From Armatimonadota bacterium (GTDB lineage: Bacteria > Armatimonadota > Chthonomonadetes > Chthonomonadales > CAJBBX01), in assembly GCA_026392115.1 (NCBI GenBank), contig JAPLCQ010000026.1, forward strand, positions 1 through 55,144: a stretch of DNA of 55,144 bases. The letters are read 5' to 3'. Shown one piece after another: positions 24,598 through 33,598 of the stretch. The notes beneath the pieces were generated by a model, which ran no database searches, was not told the origin of the DNA, and saw nothing but the letters and a program-made list of their open reading frames with translations. The translations under genes were made by a program, and so were the position numbers. Numbering within the stretch: position 1 is the stretch's first letter; the number at the start of each line of letters is the position of its first letter.

Positions 24598-25605
24598 TCA
24601 CATCCCCAGAATCCGCCGCAGCCGGTCGGCCAGCGATGGGCTGTACTCCGGTTCGGGCGCGTCCTCGGTGTCGGCGTCAAGCCAGAAGAGGCGCATGAGG
24701 CTGTTGATCATGATCTGGACGTGGATGCCGGGCCTGTAGGCGATGTCGGGAATGAACGCCACATGGGTCAGGCCGATCTGTCCCGTGCACCACGAGCCGA
24801 AGGCCCAGCCGTTGGGCGCCTCTTCGCGCTCCCGCTGGTTCAGACGCAGGGCCTCCGCCACGGTGTTCGGGTGCATCCGCGGGGGCAGGCTGAGGAGGCA
24901 GAGGAGTCCGTTCCCGAGGTTGGGGTTCCGCGCCGCCGCGTTCAGGACCAGCGTCGCTTTGGAGGCTCCATAGGCGGCTTCTATGGAGAGCATGCTCGGG
25001 GTCGGGCTCACCTTGAGCACGCGGGGGTTCCCCCGGAGCAGACCGGCCGCCGCCGCCAGACCCCCACCTGCGAAGCGAGGCGGCTCGTTGAGGCTCTTGG
25101 CGTAGTCGGGCAGGTTCAGCATGTCGTCGCGCTTGGTGCGCATGCCCGTGCGGGGATGGCCGCTGGGGCTGGGCGCCCCGCCCGCGGCCCTGGCGAAGGC
25201 GGGCGCCAGGTCCGCGGCCTCGCGAGCCTGAAACGCCGCCGCGATACCGAGCAGGGGAACCAGCCACTCCAGATTGTCCTCGTTGGCGTAGGCGCTGCAG
25301 GCGAGGCGCCATGTGGTGGGCGATTTCGTGTCGTGGACCGGCCCGCTCAGGGACATACCGCGCAGTTCGGGGGTAAGCGCCCCGCCCACGTCGGCGCATA
25401 GGTCGCCACCGTGCACCAGGTCGGTCTCGACGTGGATGCGCGAAAGCTCGAACTCGTCATCCTGCCGGCACGGCTCCGCCCAAATCCGCTGGGCATGGTT
25501 CCCGCGCCACCATTTGAAGCCCCTGGTCTCGTCGAGGCTCCACTCCGCATCGACCTGCAACTGCTGGCGTAGCTGCTTGACGGCGGCTAGTCCGATGTCG
25601 TTCAT
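24598..25605 (-). CDS. Hypothetical protein, possibly with a YbjN/chaperone-like fold
   Basis: A 335-aa soluble protein, acidic at the C-terminus (WLDADTEDAPEPEYSP), with an Ala/Gly-rich middle. Two parts look alike in style: an N-terminal alpha/beta stretch (residues 1-140) and a C-terminal one with GWAFGSWCTGQIGLTHVAFI and a long amphipathic helix (IHVQIMINSLMRLFWLD). The latter recalls the YbjN/type III chaperone-like group, but this is only an impression. The ATG has GGAGATGAG upstream, and a promoter candidate lies at 25641-25670. There is no signal peptide and no catalytic motif I can name. Confidence 0.55.
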   Translation of the reverse strand: MNDIGLAAVKQLRQQLQVDAEWSLDETRGFKWWRGNHAQRIWAEPCRQDDEFELSRIHVETDLVHGGDLCADVGGALTPELRGMSLSGPVHDTKSPTTWRLACSAYANEDNLEWLVPLLGIAAAFQAREAADLAPAFARAAGGAPSPSGHPRTGMRTKRDDMLNLPDYAKSLNEPPRFAGGGLAAAAGLLRGNPRVLKVSPTPSMLSIEAAYGASKATLVLNAAARNPNLGNGLLCLLSLPPRMHPNTVAEALRLNQREREEAPNGWAFGSWCTGQIGLTHVAFIPDIAYRPGIHVQIMINSLMRLFWLDADTEDAPEPEYSPSLADRLRRILGM

Positions 25606-26041
25606 ATCTCATCTCCAAGTATCAACGGATTGATCTGCATAGCATACGAACAGCGTGACATCTCTGTGAATCGTCATGCGGCCCGCCTGCTTGGGTGAAG
25701 ACGCCTAACCAACAACGGTATAGCACACGGCGCGAAGACTGTCCATGCCGCCTGCCGCCCATTGCAGTCGACGACCACAAGAGGCGCGAAGCGCACGTTC
25801 GGGCGCTGGAGAGGCCATCGGCGACGGGCCGCAGGCCAGGCGCGGGTGTCAAGCTGCTCACTTTCCTATGGTAGGGAACTGAACACCTTGACCGCCTTGG
25901 GAGCGGTCCACTGCGCGCGGAACGGACTCCCCGCGTTCTGCGGTTGTCTGCGGACGGATCGCCGCGCTCACGCCGTACAATAGCCGTGGCGCCGCCGGCC
26001 CGGGCGTCTGCCGCGTACCGATCTTCCCAAGGAGTGTCGCC
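25606..26041. other. Divergent intergenic region, 436 bp
   Basis: Lies between the minus-strand hypothetical gene and the plus-strand dioxygenase gene. It carries the promoter candidate listed separately. An inverted repeat (about 25887-25910, TGACCGC and GCGGTCC arms) is also visible. Short open frames here have no ribosome site and no recognisable product, so I see no gene. Confidence 0.5.
25641..25670 (-). promoter_or_regulatory. Promoter candidate for the hypothetical gene
   Basis: On the minus strand TTCACA (25670-25665), an 18-base spacer, then TATGCT (25646-25641), about 36 bases before the ATG at 25605. Both boxes deviate from consensus, but the spacing equals that of the two better promoters in this window. 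Confidence 0.4.
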
Positions 26042-26818
26042 ATGCCCACCATGCCCGCCCTGTTTCTGGGGCACGGGAACCCGGTGTTCGCCCTCGCCGA
26101 CAACGCCTTCACGCGGGGATGGTCCGCCATCGGCCTGGCCCTTCCTCGGCCGTCGGCCATCCTGTGCGTGTCGGCGCACTGGTACATCGGCGAGACCGCC
26201 GTGACCGCGATGGCGCAGCCGCGGACCATCCACGACTTTGGCGGCTTCCCGCGGGAGCTGTTCGAGTGCCGATACCCGGCCCCCGGCGATCCTGCCCTGG
26301 CGGAGCGGGTCCGGGCGCTGCTCGAACCCGTGCCGGTGCGGCTGGACCAGGAGTGGGGCCTCGACCACGGGACCTGGGCTCCGCTCTGCAAGGTCTATCC
26401 GCAGGCCGACATCCCCGTCGTCCAGCTCAGCATCGACGCCACAGGGCCGCCGTCGTTCCACTACGAGGTGGGCCAGCGGCTCTCTCTCCTTCGCGACGAG
26501 GGGGTCCTGCTCGTGGGGAGCGGCAACGTCGTCCACAACCTGCGCCGCTACGCCTGGGACGGGAGCATGTCCGGCCCCTACGACTGGGCGTTGCGGTTCG
26601 ACACTCGCGTCCGCGAACTCCTGCAGGCGGGCGACGACGCGGCCCTGGTTGAGTACGAGGCGCTGGGCCCCGACGGCTGGCTCGCGATCCCAACGCCCGA
26701 CCACTACCTGCCTCTGCTGCCCCTGCTGGGCGCCAGGCGCGCCGACGAACCGGTCACCTTCCCGGTGGAAGGCTTCGATGGCGGCTCCATGTCCATGCTG
26801 GCCGTCAGGCTCGGGTAG
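26042..26818 (+). CDS. ygiD: 4,5-DOPA extradiol dioxygenase-like protein (LigB/YgiD family)
   Basis: A 258-aa protein of the DODA/YgiD branch of class III extradiol dioxygenases. Metal-binding His positions are visible: H11 in LGHGNP, H46 in VSAHWY, and a third near the C-terminus in PTPDHYLPLLPLLG. LDHGTW near residue 110 is a family signature, and GSGNVVHNLR near 165 is also typical. The family opens catechol rings; bacterial YgiD makes betalamic-type products from DOPA in vitro, but its physiological substrate is unclear. It stands alone, with AAGGAG upstream. The AbrB-like antitoxin gene begins 55 bases after its stop. Confidence 0.88.
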   Translation: MPTMPALFLGHGNPVFALADNAFTRGWSAIGLALPRPSAILCVSAHWYIGETAVTAMAQPRTIHDFGGFPRELFECRYPAPGDPALAERVRALLEPVPVRLDQEWGLDHGTWAPLCKVYPQADIPVVQLSIDATGPPSFHYEVGQRLSLLRDEGVLLVGSGNVVHNLRRYAWDGSMSGPYDWALRFDTRVRELLQAGDDAALVEYEALGPDGWLAIPTPDHYLPLLPLLGARRADEPVTFPVEGFDGGSMSMLAVRLG

Positions 26819-26873
26819 GGGACGCGGGGCTCGGGTATTCCCGTCTTGGATCATGCTGCAAGGAGGTGGACCC

Positions 26874-27137
26874 ATGGCGCCGATCGTTACGACTCGCCTC
26901 ACCCAACGGGGTCAGGTCGTCATCCCCCGGGCCGTTCGTGAGCAGTTGGGTCTCACCAAGGGCGCGGGGTTCGCCGTCGTCGCCACGGAGAACACCATCG
27001 TGCTCCGGAGGCTGGATGAGCCCGTGGCGGCTGAGTTTGACGCGGTGGTTGGCGCGCTGCGGAGACAGGCGAAGGCCGCCGGCATCAGGCCTACCGATTT
27101 GGAGGAGGCCGTGGAGCAGGCCAGGACCCCGGCGTGA
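26874..27137 (+). CDS. AbrB/SpoVT-type antitoxin
   Basis: An 87-aa protein. Residues 1-47 form a swapped-hairpin AbrB domain (TTRLTQRGQVVIPRAVREQL, with G near residue 28), and the C-terminal helix would wrap the toxin. The start has an ideal AAGGAGGTG site. The stop overlaps the toxin start (GTGA at 27134-27137). It would neutralise the PIN protein and repress the pair's own transcription, as is usual for this class; no operator could be picked out. Confidence 0.85.
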   Translation: MAPIVTTRLTQRGQVVIPRAVREQLGLTKGAGFAVVATENTIVLRRLDEPVAAEFDAVVGALRRQAKAAGIRPTDLEEAVEQARTPA

Positions 27138-27538
27138 AGGTCGTGCTCGACACGAACGGGATCCTGTCGGCGGCGCTCGTCGGTGGCCTGTCGGGCCGAA
27201 TCCTGGATGCGTGGCGCAACGGTGCGCTCGTGCTGACCGTGTCCGCCGAAATCATGCAGGAGTACGAGAGGGCCGGCGCGGCGCTGGAGCGGCGCTACCC
27301 CGGAGTCTGTGTTGCGCCGTTCCTACGGTTGGTGGAGCGGCTTGCTCAGGTCGTCACGCCTGCCGCGCCATTCGCATCGGTCTGCCGTGACCCGAATGAC
27401 GGCAAGTTCCTGGCGTGTGCGGAGGCCGGCGGCGCGGCGGTCATCGTGTCGGGCGACAAGGACCTGTTGGCCGTGGGCGAGTACGCCGGGGTCTGCGTTC
27501 TGACGCCTCGCGCCTTCGTGGAGGCCCACCTGTCCTAG
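27134..27538 (+). CDS. PIN-domain toxin, PIN_3/COG1569 type
   Basis: A 134-aa PIN nuclease with the acidic set D6 (VLDTN), E43 (MQEYE), and Asp residues in CRDPNDGKFL and SGDKDLL. Proteins of this type cut RNA with Mg or Mn and are paired with AbrB-like antitoxins. It begins at a GTG overlapping the antitoxin stop, the classic toxin-antitoxin arrangement. All catalytic acids appear intact. Confidence 0.87.
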   Translation: MKVVLDTNGILSAALVGGLSGRILDAWRNGALVLTVSAEIMQEYERAGAALERRYPGVCVAPFLRLVERLAQVVTPAAPFASVCRDPNDGKFLACAEAGGAAVIVSGDKDLLAVGEYAGVCVLTPRAFVEAHLS

Positions 27539-27578
27539 CCTTAGCCAGGGCTGCCACGCATACTACCTCTCGGACGAA

Positions 27579-27643
27579 TGGGACGTATGCGATTGGGCGC
27601 GGATGCCTCCAACGGGCCGATCGCATAGGGCGTCTCCGTCCCA
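27579..27643. terminator. Interrupted inverted repeat between convergent genes
   Basis: TGGGACGTATGCGAT (27579-27593) pairs with ATCGCATA (27620-27627) and CGTCCCA (27637-27643), with a 9-base bulge on the right arm and a 26-base loop. Its place between the PIN gene and the oppositely oriented hydrolase suggests a shared terminator or a stable RNA end. There is no T-tract. Confidence 0.4.
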
Positions 27644-27658
27644 TGCGTGCCATTCGCC

Positions 27659-30385
27659 CTACCGCCGCTCCTCCGCGTACACCCCCAGCGCCTCCTTTGT
27701 GAACGCCGTCGTCACGACCCATTGGCCCAGGCCGTCAGCCACGCGGCTCGGGTCAGTCTGCGCCTGTCTCCGCACGTCCGGCGGGCAGAGCCGCCCGGTG
27801 GCGTAGCATACGGCGCCCTCGCGGACGCATCGGCGGATCGCCTCCAGCGTCTCCGGAGTCACCTCGATCCCGCAGAGGATGATCGTCGCCGCGCCCTTCA
27901 GCGTCTCGTAACCGACCCGGTGGTCGTAGATCGCCGTCCGCGGCGCGGGGATGTCGAACCGCCAGGCGTAGCGGTCATAGACGCCGCTGTTGGTGTTCAC
28001 CGAGCCGGGGTGCGTGGCGCCGCCGGTCAGCCAGTGCCAGGCCTGCAGCCACTCGCGCGTCTCGGGCGTCGATCGCAGGTTCTCCGCCCCGTAGAGCGTG
28101 TTCCAGTAGCTGCCCGTGGCCTGGCCCCAGTCGCTGTCCGGGAAGCGGACCATGGCTAGCTCGGGCGCGAAGTCGCGGTAAGGCTTCGCCGCCGGCTCCG
28201 AGGCTTGCCGGGCGATGTGGCGGCGCAGGACGGCGCCGTACTCCGACAGGTCGTACTGGGTGGCGCCGTAGGGCGCGAGGCAGGTCGTGAACTCGGTGTA
28301 GACGTGGTCCACGCCGGCGGCGCGGGCCAGTTCCAGCGCCTGGCGGTACTCCGTGGCCGAGTGGCCGGGGAACTGGTCGATGTGCCAGAGGTCCGGGCTG
28401 AACCAGAGTTCCGCCCCGTACTGCCGGGCCGCGCCCAGAGCCTGGGCCAGCACGACCGGGTGAATGTCCTCCTTGAGCAGCTTGGGGCAGAGCGTGAAGC
28501 CCGAGCGGGCCAGCGGATGCCAGAGCGCCGGGAAGACGCTCTCCACCAGCGTCCGTGCGCCATGGCTCCGGTTAGATGCCGCCACACGCCCCGCAGCCTC
28601 CACGAGCGCCTCGTATGCCTGCGGCAGTGTCATGCCGGTGGTCTCCACGAGGTAGGGCTTCCGATGCACCGGGTCGGGGAGGCCCGAGTAGGCGTTCCGC
28701 GACATCTGCATGTGCTCGCCTTCGTCGTAGACCACCCCCTCGAAGAGGCCCGTGGCCGCCGCCTCCTCAAGCGCCTCGGGCTCGATGTCCCACCGGTGGC
28801 ACCCGGCCGCCGCGGCGAAGCGGTTGCGGCCCTGCTTGTCCAGCGCTTCGGGGGACCAGTTCGCGGTCTCGTTGTTCAGGGCGAACCGAGTCCTGGTGGC
28901 TTTGCAGAAAGCCAGCAGCTCGCGGAACTGGCCGTTGTCGAGTTGCGCAGGGTCCAGGTGGAACTGAAGGAAGTTGACGCCCAGGTCGCGCAGGGAGAGG
29001 AGCAGCGCGGGGCTGTCGACGTAGCCCAGGTCGACGCCCTGCAGCCCCCGGCGCACGGTACTGAAGGGGCCCAGCGTGTCGAACAGATCGCTCACGCGCT
29101 TCTGGCCGGGACCGAGCAGCGCCAGCGCGGTTCGGTGCGCCTGCACGTTCCGCGAGCCGGGCAACTCGGCCTCCAGCGTGTAGAGGCCCCTGGGAAGGGG
29201 CTTCAGCCGCGCCGAGGCCTTGCCGCGCGTCAGTGCCAGCGGGAGCCGTTGGACCGCCCGGCGCCGCCAGTCGCGCACGGTGACGACGCACCCGGGCGCG
29301 TGGCCCGGCGCCGCGTCCCAGACGCTCACATCCACGGGCAACGCGCGTCCAGCCGCCGCCCGGTCGGCGCCGTCGGCCACTCGCACGGAGGTCGTCGCGG
29401 CCACGGGCCGCCCGCCGGTGTCGCCGGTGTGGCGGATGTCGATGGGCCAGTAGGCGATGTGCAGCCAGTCGGGGCATGGCGGGCGTATGGTCTGCAGGGG
29501 CTTGGCGCCGTCCACGCTCCAGTGCGGGCCGCTGACTAGCCGTCCCAGTTCGCGGCTCCCGGCGAAGGCGCGAAGGTCCAGGGCCAGGCGCTGGGCCGGC
29601 GCCGGAGAGAAGTCGTAGGCCGCTCGAAAGCTCGTCCCCTCGGCGTGGACGCGGCACCTGAGTGCGTCGCCCTGGCCGTCGGCGATGCGCCAGCCCTCCG
29701 CGCCGCCCAAGTTGCGCACGCCGGTGGGTCCGTCCAGGGCCACCCGGTCGAAGGTGACCGAGCCGCTTGGATCGCGCCCGGTGCGCTTCTGGTCGATGCG
29801 GATGCGGACGCGCGCCACGCGCTCCAGGTCGCACCCCGCCGCGCCGATCGGCATGCGGTCCGCCGACCACAGGTCGATCGCATGCAGGGCCGGTTGTCCC
29901 GAGTCGCCCAACTGCAGCGTCGGGTCGGTGCGCTCGGGGCAGAAGTAGCCCGACGAGCGGCCCGCGGCGTCGAGGCACTCGATGTAGAGCCACTCAAACC
30001 GGCGGGCGCCCGACGTGGCGATCATCAGCGTCCGTGCCTGCATGGGCGGGTCGACGGCGCGTTCGACCACCATCCAGCAGTTCTCGGGCTGGCGAACGAC
30101 CTCGGAGGCCACCTCCACACGCACGCTGTTTCGGCCCGCCCGCAGGCCGCTCGTCAGGCGGCGCACGTCGGCCCAGGGCCGGTCGCCCACGTCGACGGCG
30201 GAGCCGTTGATCCAGACCCGGTACCGGTCTTGCGCCGTGGTCCGCAGCAGGGCGTGGGTGGGACGGGAGGGTAGCTCCAGCGACGCCTCGAAGGTCGCGG
30301 TGGTGCGCGCGAGGTCGGGCGGCGGCGCGATCCAGACCGGCAGCGGACCGGCGGCGGCGAGCAGCAGCGCGGGCAGGGCGTTCAT
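27659..30385 (-). CDS. Large secreted glycoside-hydrolase-like protein, family unassigned
   Basis: A 908-aa protein with a signal-like N-terminus (ALPALLLAAAGPLPVWIA). A beta-sandwich comes first (about 25-120, with DRYRVWINGSAVDVGDRPW, as in GH2 and rhamnosidase jelly rolls). Beta-rich regions run to about 430. A TIM-barrel region (about 440-800) carries acidic candidates in GVVYDEGEHM and VYTEFTT. A Rossmann-like end (TIILCGIEVTPETLEAIRRCVREGAVC) recalls the third domain of GH42-type enzymes. Together this points to a carbohydrate-active enzyme, but I cannot name the family or substrate. The start overlaps the uridine-kinase-like gene by 4 bases (ATGA). Confidence 0.6.
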   Translation of the reverse strand: MNALPALLLAAAGPLPVWIAPPPDLARTTATFEASLELPSRPTHALLRTTAQDRYRVWINGSAVDVGDRPWADVRRLTSGLRAGRNSVRVEVASEVVRQPENCWMVVERAVDPPMQARTLMIATSGARRFEWLYIECLDAAGRSSGYFCPERTDPTLQLGDSGQPALHAIDLWSADRMPIGAAGCDLERVARVRIRIDQKRTGRDPSGSVTFDRVALDGPTGVRNLGGAEGWRIADGQGDALRCRVHAEGTSFRAAYDFSPAPAQRLALDLRAFAGSRELGRLVSGPHWSVDGAKPLQTIRPPCPDWLHIAYWPIDIRHTGDTGGRPVAATTSVRVADGADRAAAGRALPVDVSVWDAAPGHAPGCVVTVRDWRRRAVQRLPLALTRGKASARLKPLPRGLYTLEAELPGSRNVQAHRTALALLGPGQKRVSDLFDTLGPFSTVRRGLQGVDLGYVDSPALLLSLRDLGVNFLQFHLDPAQLDNGQFRELLAFCKATRTRFALNNETANWSPEALDKQGRNRFAAAAGCHRWDIEPEALEEAAATGLFEGVVYDEGEHMQMSRNAYSGLPDPVHRKPYLVETTGMTLPQAYEALVEAAGRVAASNRSHGARTLVESVFPALWHPLARSGFTLCPKLLKEDIHPVVLAQALGAARQYGAELWFSPDLWHIDQFPGHSATEYRQALELARAAGVDHVYTEFTTCLAPYGATQYDLSEYGAVLRRHIARQASEPAAKPYRDFAPELAMVRFPDSDWGQATGSYWNTLYGAENLRSTPETREWLQAWHWLTGGATHPGSVNTNSGVYDRYAWRFDIPAPRTAIYDHRVGYETLKGAATIILCGIEVTPETLEAIRRCVREGAVCYATGRLCPPDVRRQAQTDPSRVADGLGQWVVTTAFTKEALGVYAEERR

Positions 30386-31020
30386 GTGGCCTCCTCAGCC
30401 GACAGGGCAGGTCCGCCGGGCAGCAGTGCGGCCCCGGCGATGATCGCCCGCAGCGCCTCGTGCAGGTCGCCGTCGCCACGCACGGTGATGTCGGCGTGTC
30501 GGGCCGAGGGCAACACGTACCGGCGGGCCATGGGCTCCACTTGCTCGGTGAACTGGCGCCGCACGTCGGTCTCGGTGCGCTCGCGTTCGCGGGTGTCCCG
30601 GTCGATGCGGCGCTGCAGGCAGAGCTCGAGCGGGCATTCCACGAAGACGCGAAGGTCGGCGGTCGAGCGCAACTCGGGCCAGTGGAGCGCCAGGATGCCC
30701 TCGGCGACCACGACATGGGCGGGCTCGACGCGCATCACTTCGCCGGTGCGGGTGTGGGTGGCGAAGGAGTAGACCGGCGTATCGATCGCGCTCCCGTCGG
30801 CCAGTGCCCGCAGGTGGCGGGCGGCCGTCTCGTGGTCGATGGCGGCGGGGTCGTCGAAGTTGGTCAGCGCCCGCTCCTCGAAGGGCACATGCGCCAGGTC
30901 GCGGTAGTAGTTGTCGACGCAGAGCGGCGCGCACCGCCCGCGCCACGCCCCTGCCAGCCCGGCGGCCAGGGCGCTCTTGCCCGACCCGCTGACCCCCGCG
31001 ATGAGCACGACGAACGCCAT
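30382..31020 (-). CDS. udk: Uridine kinase/phosphoribulokinase-family P-loop kinase
   Basis: A 212-aa kinase with P-loop GVSGSGKS (9-16), the VDNYYRD segment typical of uridine kinases, NFDDPAAIDHE, and the lid/base region VECPLELCLQRRIDRDTRERER. Family members phosphorylate uridine/cytidine or related substrates. The ATG at 31020 is chosen because GGAGGAG precedes it and the P-loop then falls near residue 10; the longer open frame has no support. Being coupled by an ATGA overlap to a secreted hydrolase is unusual, so a sugar or nucleoside other than uridine should stay open. Confidence 0.75.
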   Translation of the reverse strand: MAFVVLIAGVSGSGKSALAAGLAGAWRGRCAPLCVDNYYRDLAHVPFEERALTNFDDPAAIDHETAARHLRALADGSAIDTPVYSFATHTRTGEVMRVEPAHVVVAEGILALHWPELRSTADLRVFVECPLELCLQRRIDRDTRERERTETDVRRQFTEQVEPMARRYVLPSARHADITVRGDGDLHEALRAIIAGAALLPGGPALSAEEAT

Positions 31021-31177
31021 CCCGCTAGCCACTCCTCCGCGTAGTGGGCCTGAGTGTAGCAGGTGTGGCGCGAGCGTTGAAGTCGCGGCGGCCCGGGCTT
31101 GCATGGCTCCGGTACACTGATAGGGTGTTGCGTGGCCGCCATCAGGCGCGCGTGCGTGGCCGGAGAAGGAGAGGACC

Positions 31178-33595
31178 TTGGTACTGACCTTGCTGTTGCT
31201 CGCCGCTGCGGGGCTCTGCGCCGCCGCAATCTCCGCCACGGAGCGAAACCAGCCGCTGAATGACGACTGGCGGTTCCACTGCGGCGATGAGCCCGACGCC
31301 TTGCAGCCCTCGTTCGACGACCGCGCGTGGCGCATGGTGGACGTGCCGCACGACTGGTCCATCGAGGACCTGCCCGAGGCGCCCGGTTTCTCCGGCCCCT
31401 TCGACCCCCAGAGCCCCGGCGCCCGGGATACGGGCTACACGGTGGGCGGAGTGGGCTGGTACCGCAAGACCTTCAAGCTCCCGTCAGCCGCTCGCGGCAA
31501 GCGCGTGAGCCTGATGTTCGACGGCGCGTACATGGACGCCACGGTCTGGCTGAACGGCGTCCAGATCGCCCGCCACCCCTACGGCTACACGGCCTTCCAC
31601 ATGGACCTGACGCCGCACGCCCTCTACGGCCCCAAACCCAACGTGCTGGCGGTTCGGCTCGATTCGTCCGGCCGGACCAGCCGCTGGTACAGCGGGTCGG
31701 GCATCACGCGATGCGTCGAGGTCTGCGTCACGCACTCGGTTCACGCGCAGCCCTGGGGCATCGCCATCTCGTCGCTACGCTCCGGCGCCCATGACGCGGA
31801 CGTATCGGTGAAGACCGTGGTGGTGAACGACGGCCAGAGCGAGCGTAGCGTGACCGTCGCCTCGCGCATCGTCGACCCGCGTGGCGACACGGTGGCGTCG
31901 GTCTCCTCGTCGCTCAGGCTGGCCGCCGGAGCCGAGGAGGAGTTCGCCCAGAGCATGCTGGTAGCCAAGCCCCTGCTCTGGTCGCTGGAGAAGCCGCACA
32001 TGCACCACCTCGTGACCACGGTGGTGGCCAACGGCCACATCGCCGACGTGCTGGCCACCGAGTTCGGCATCCGCTTCATCGACGTCTGCCCGGAGACGGG
32101 CCTGCGCCTCAACGGAGCGCCCATCAAGCTCCGGGGCGGCTGCGTCCACCACGACAACGGTTGCCTGGGCGCCCGCGCCCTTCCACGCGCCGAGGAGCGC
32201 CGCGTGGCCCTGCTCAAGGCCAGCGGCTTCAACGCCATCCGCACGGCCCACAACCCGCCCTCCACGGCCTTTCTGGACGCGTGCGACCGGCTGGGCATGC
32301 TGGTTCTGGACGAGGCCTTCGACTGCTGGTCCGAGGGCAAGAACCCCGAGGACTACGGCCGCTTCTTCAATGAGCATTGGCGCGAGGACGTCGACGCCAT
32401 GGTGCTCCGCGACCGGAACCACCCCTGCGTCTTCGCCTGGTCCGTCGGCAACGAGATACCCAACCAGCACGTGCAGTCCGCCGCCGCCGCCGCCATGCTG
32501 GTACACCGGGTCCGCGGCATCGACCCCAGCCGACCGGTGGCCGTGGCCGCCCTGCCGGACGCCGAGAACTGGGAGAAGCTGGACGGCCTCTTCGCGCAGG
32601 TCGACCTGGCGGGCTACAACTACCGCTGGCAGCAGTACGACGCCGACCACAAGCGCGTCCCCGGCCGCCTCATCTTCGGCTCGGAGTCCTTCTCCCACGC
32701 CTCGGAGGCCTTCGAGAGCTGGATGGGCGTCTTCGACCGCTCGTGGGTGCTGGGCGACTTCGTCTGGACCGCCATGGACCACCTGGGCGAGGCCTGCCTC
32801 GGCTCCGTGTACGTCGAGGGCGAACCGGGCCCCGAGGGTTGGCCCTGGACGGTCTCGAACTGCGGCGACCTCGACCTCATCGGCATGAAGCGCCCGCAGT
32901 CCTACTACCGCGACGCGCTCTGGGGCGTGGGCACGGCGGTCTCGTGCTTCGTCGAGCCTCCCGCGCGCATCTTCGGCGGACGGCAGCTCGTGAAGGGCTG
33001 GGGCTGGCGCGATGAGAGGGCTTGCTGGACCTGGCCGGGCGCCGAGGGCGACGATGTCACCGTCCGCGTCTACTCCTCGCGCTCGCAGGTCCGGCTCTAC
33101 CTGAATGGCCGCGACCTTGGCGTCCAGCCAGTGGACCGCGGCACCCGCTTCGAGGCCATCTACACCGTGCCCTACGAGCCCGGCGAGCTCTGCGCCGTGG
33201 CCTATGCGGGCAACGGCAAGGAGGCCGGACGCTGGGTCCTTCGCACCGCCGGTTCCGCCGCCGGACTACGCCTCCGGGCTGACCGGTCGGCCATGCTCTG
33301 CGATGGGCAGGACCTCGCCTTCGTCACCGTGGAGGTGGTCGATGCCGCTGGCGTCCTCGCCCCCGGCCCTGACGTGGAGGTCTCATTCGGCGTTACCGGC
33401 CCGGCCCGCATCGCCGCCGTGGGCAACGCCGATCCCACGTCGGTCGCGAGCTTCATGCAGCCCCGCCGGCGCACGTTCCGCGGCCGCTGCCTGGTGGTGG
33501 TGCAGGCGAGCCGCAAGCCCGGAGCCGTGACCCTGACCGCCACAGCCGACGGCCTGGCGCCGTCGCAGGTGACGCTGAACACAGATTACGACTAG
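31178..33595 (+). CDS. Secreted GH2 beta-galactosidase-type enzyme
   Basis: An 805-aa GH2 protein with a signal peptide (MVLTLLLLAAAGLCAAAISA). The sugar-binding jelly roll, Ig-like domain and TIM barrel are in the usual order. The acid/base is E426 (WSVGNEIPN) and the nucleophile E503 (FGSESF); DVPHDWSIE and RTAHNPPS are further marks. A C-terminal DUF4982/invasin-like beta region follows. The start is a TTG with GGAGAAGGAGAGG immediately upstream, and no ATG could replace it without losing the signal peptide. It may cleave beta-galactosides or related linkages in the periplasm or outside. A hairpin and an oxidoreductase gene follow. Confidence 0.9.
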   Translation: MVLTLLLLAAAGLCAAAISATERNQPLNDDWRFHCGDEPDALQPSFDDRAWRMVDVPHDWSIEDLPEAPGFSGPFDPQSPGARDTGYTVGGVGWYRKTFKLPSAARGKRVSLMFDGAYMDATVWLNGVQIARHPYGYTAFHMDLTPHALYGPKPNVLAVRLDSSGRTSRWYSGSGITRCVEVCVTHSVHAQPWGIAISSLRSGAHDADVSVKTVVVNDGQSERSVTVASRIVDPRGDTVASVSSSLRLAAGAEEEFAQSMLVAKPLLWSLEKPHMHHLVTTVVANGHIADVLATEFGIRFIDVCPETGLRLNGAPIKLRGGCVHHDNGCLGARALPRAEERRVALLKASGFNAIRTAHNPPSTAFLDACDRLGMLVLDEAFDCWSEGKNPEDYGRFFNEHWREDVDAMVLRDRNHPCVFAWSVGNEIPNQHVQSAAAAAMLVHRVRGIDPSRPVAVAALPDAENWEKLDGLFAQVDLAGYNYRWQQYDADHKRVPGRLIFGSESFSHASEAFESWMGVFDRSWVLGDFVWTAMDHLGEACLGSVYVEGEPGPEGWPWTVSNCGDLDLIGMKRPQSYYRDALWGVGTAVSCFVEPPARIFGGRQLVKGWGWRDERACWTWPGAEGDDVTVRVYSSRSQVRLYLNGRDLGVQPVDRGTRFEAIYTVPYEPGELCAVAYAGNGKEAGRWVLRTAGSAAGLRLRADRSAMLCDGQDLAFVTVEVVDAAGVLAPGPDVEVSFGVTGPARIAAVGNADPTSVASFMQPRRRTFRGRCLVVVQASRKPGAVTLTATADGLAPSQVTLNTDYD

Positions 33596-33598
33596 AAC

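Noticed and set aside
31076-31126. Promoters in the divergent region between udk and GH2
   Set aside because: TTCAAC-N17-TACACT on the minus strand and TTGCAT-N16-TAGGGT on the plus strand match consensus too poorly to list as features.
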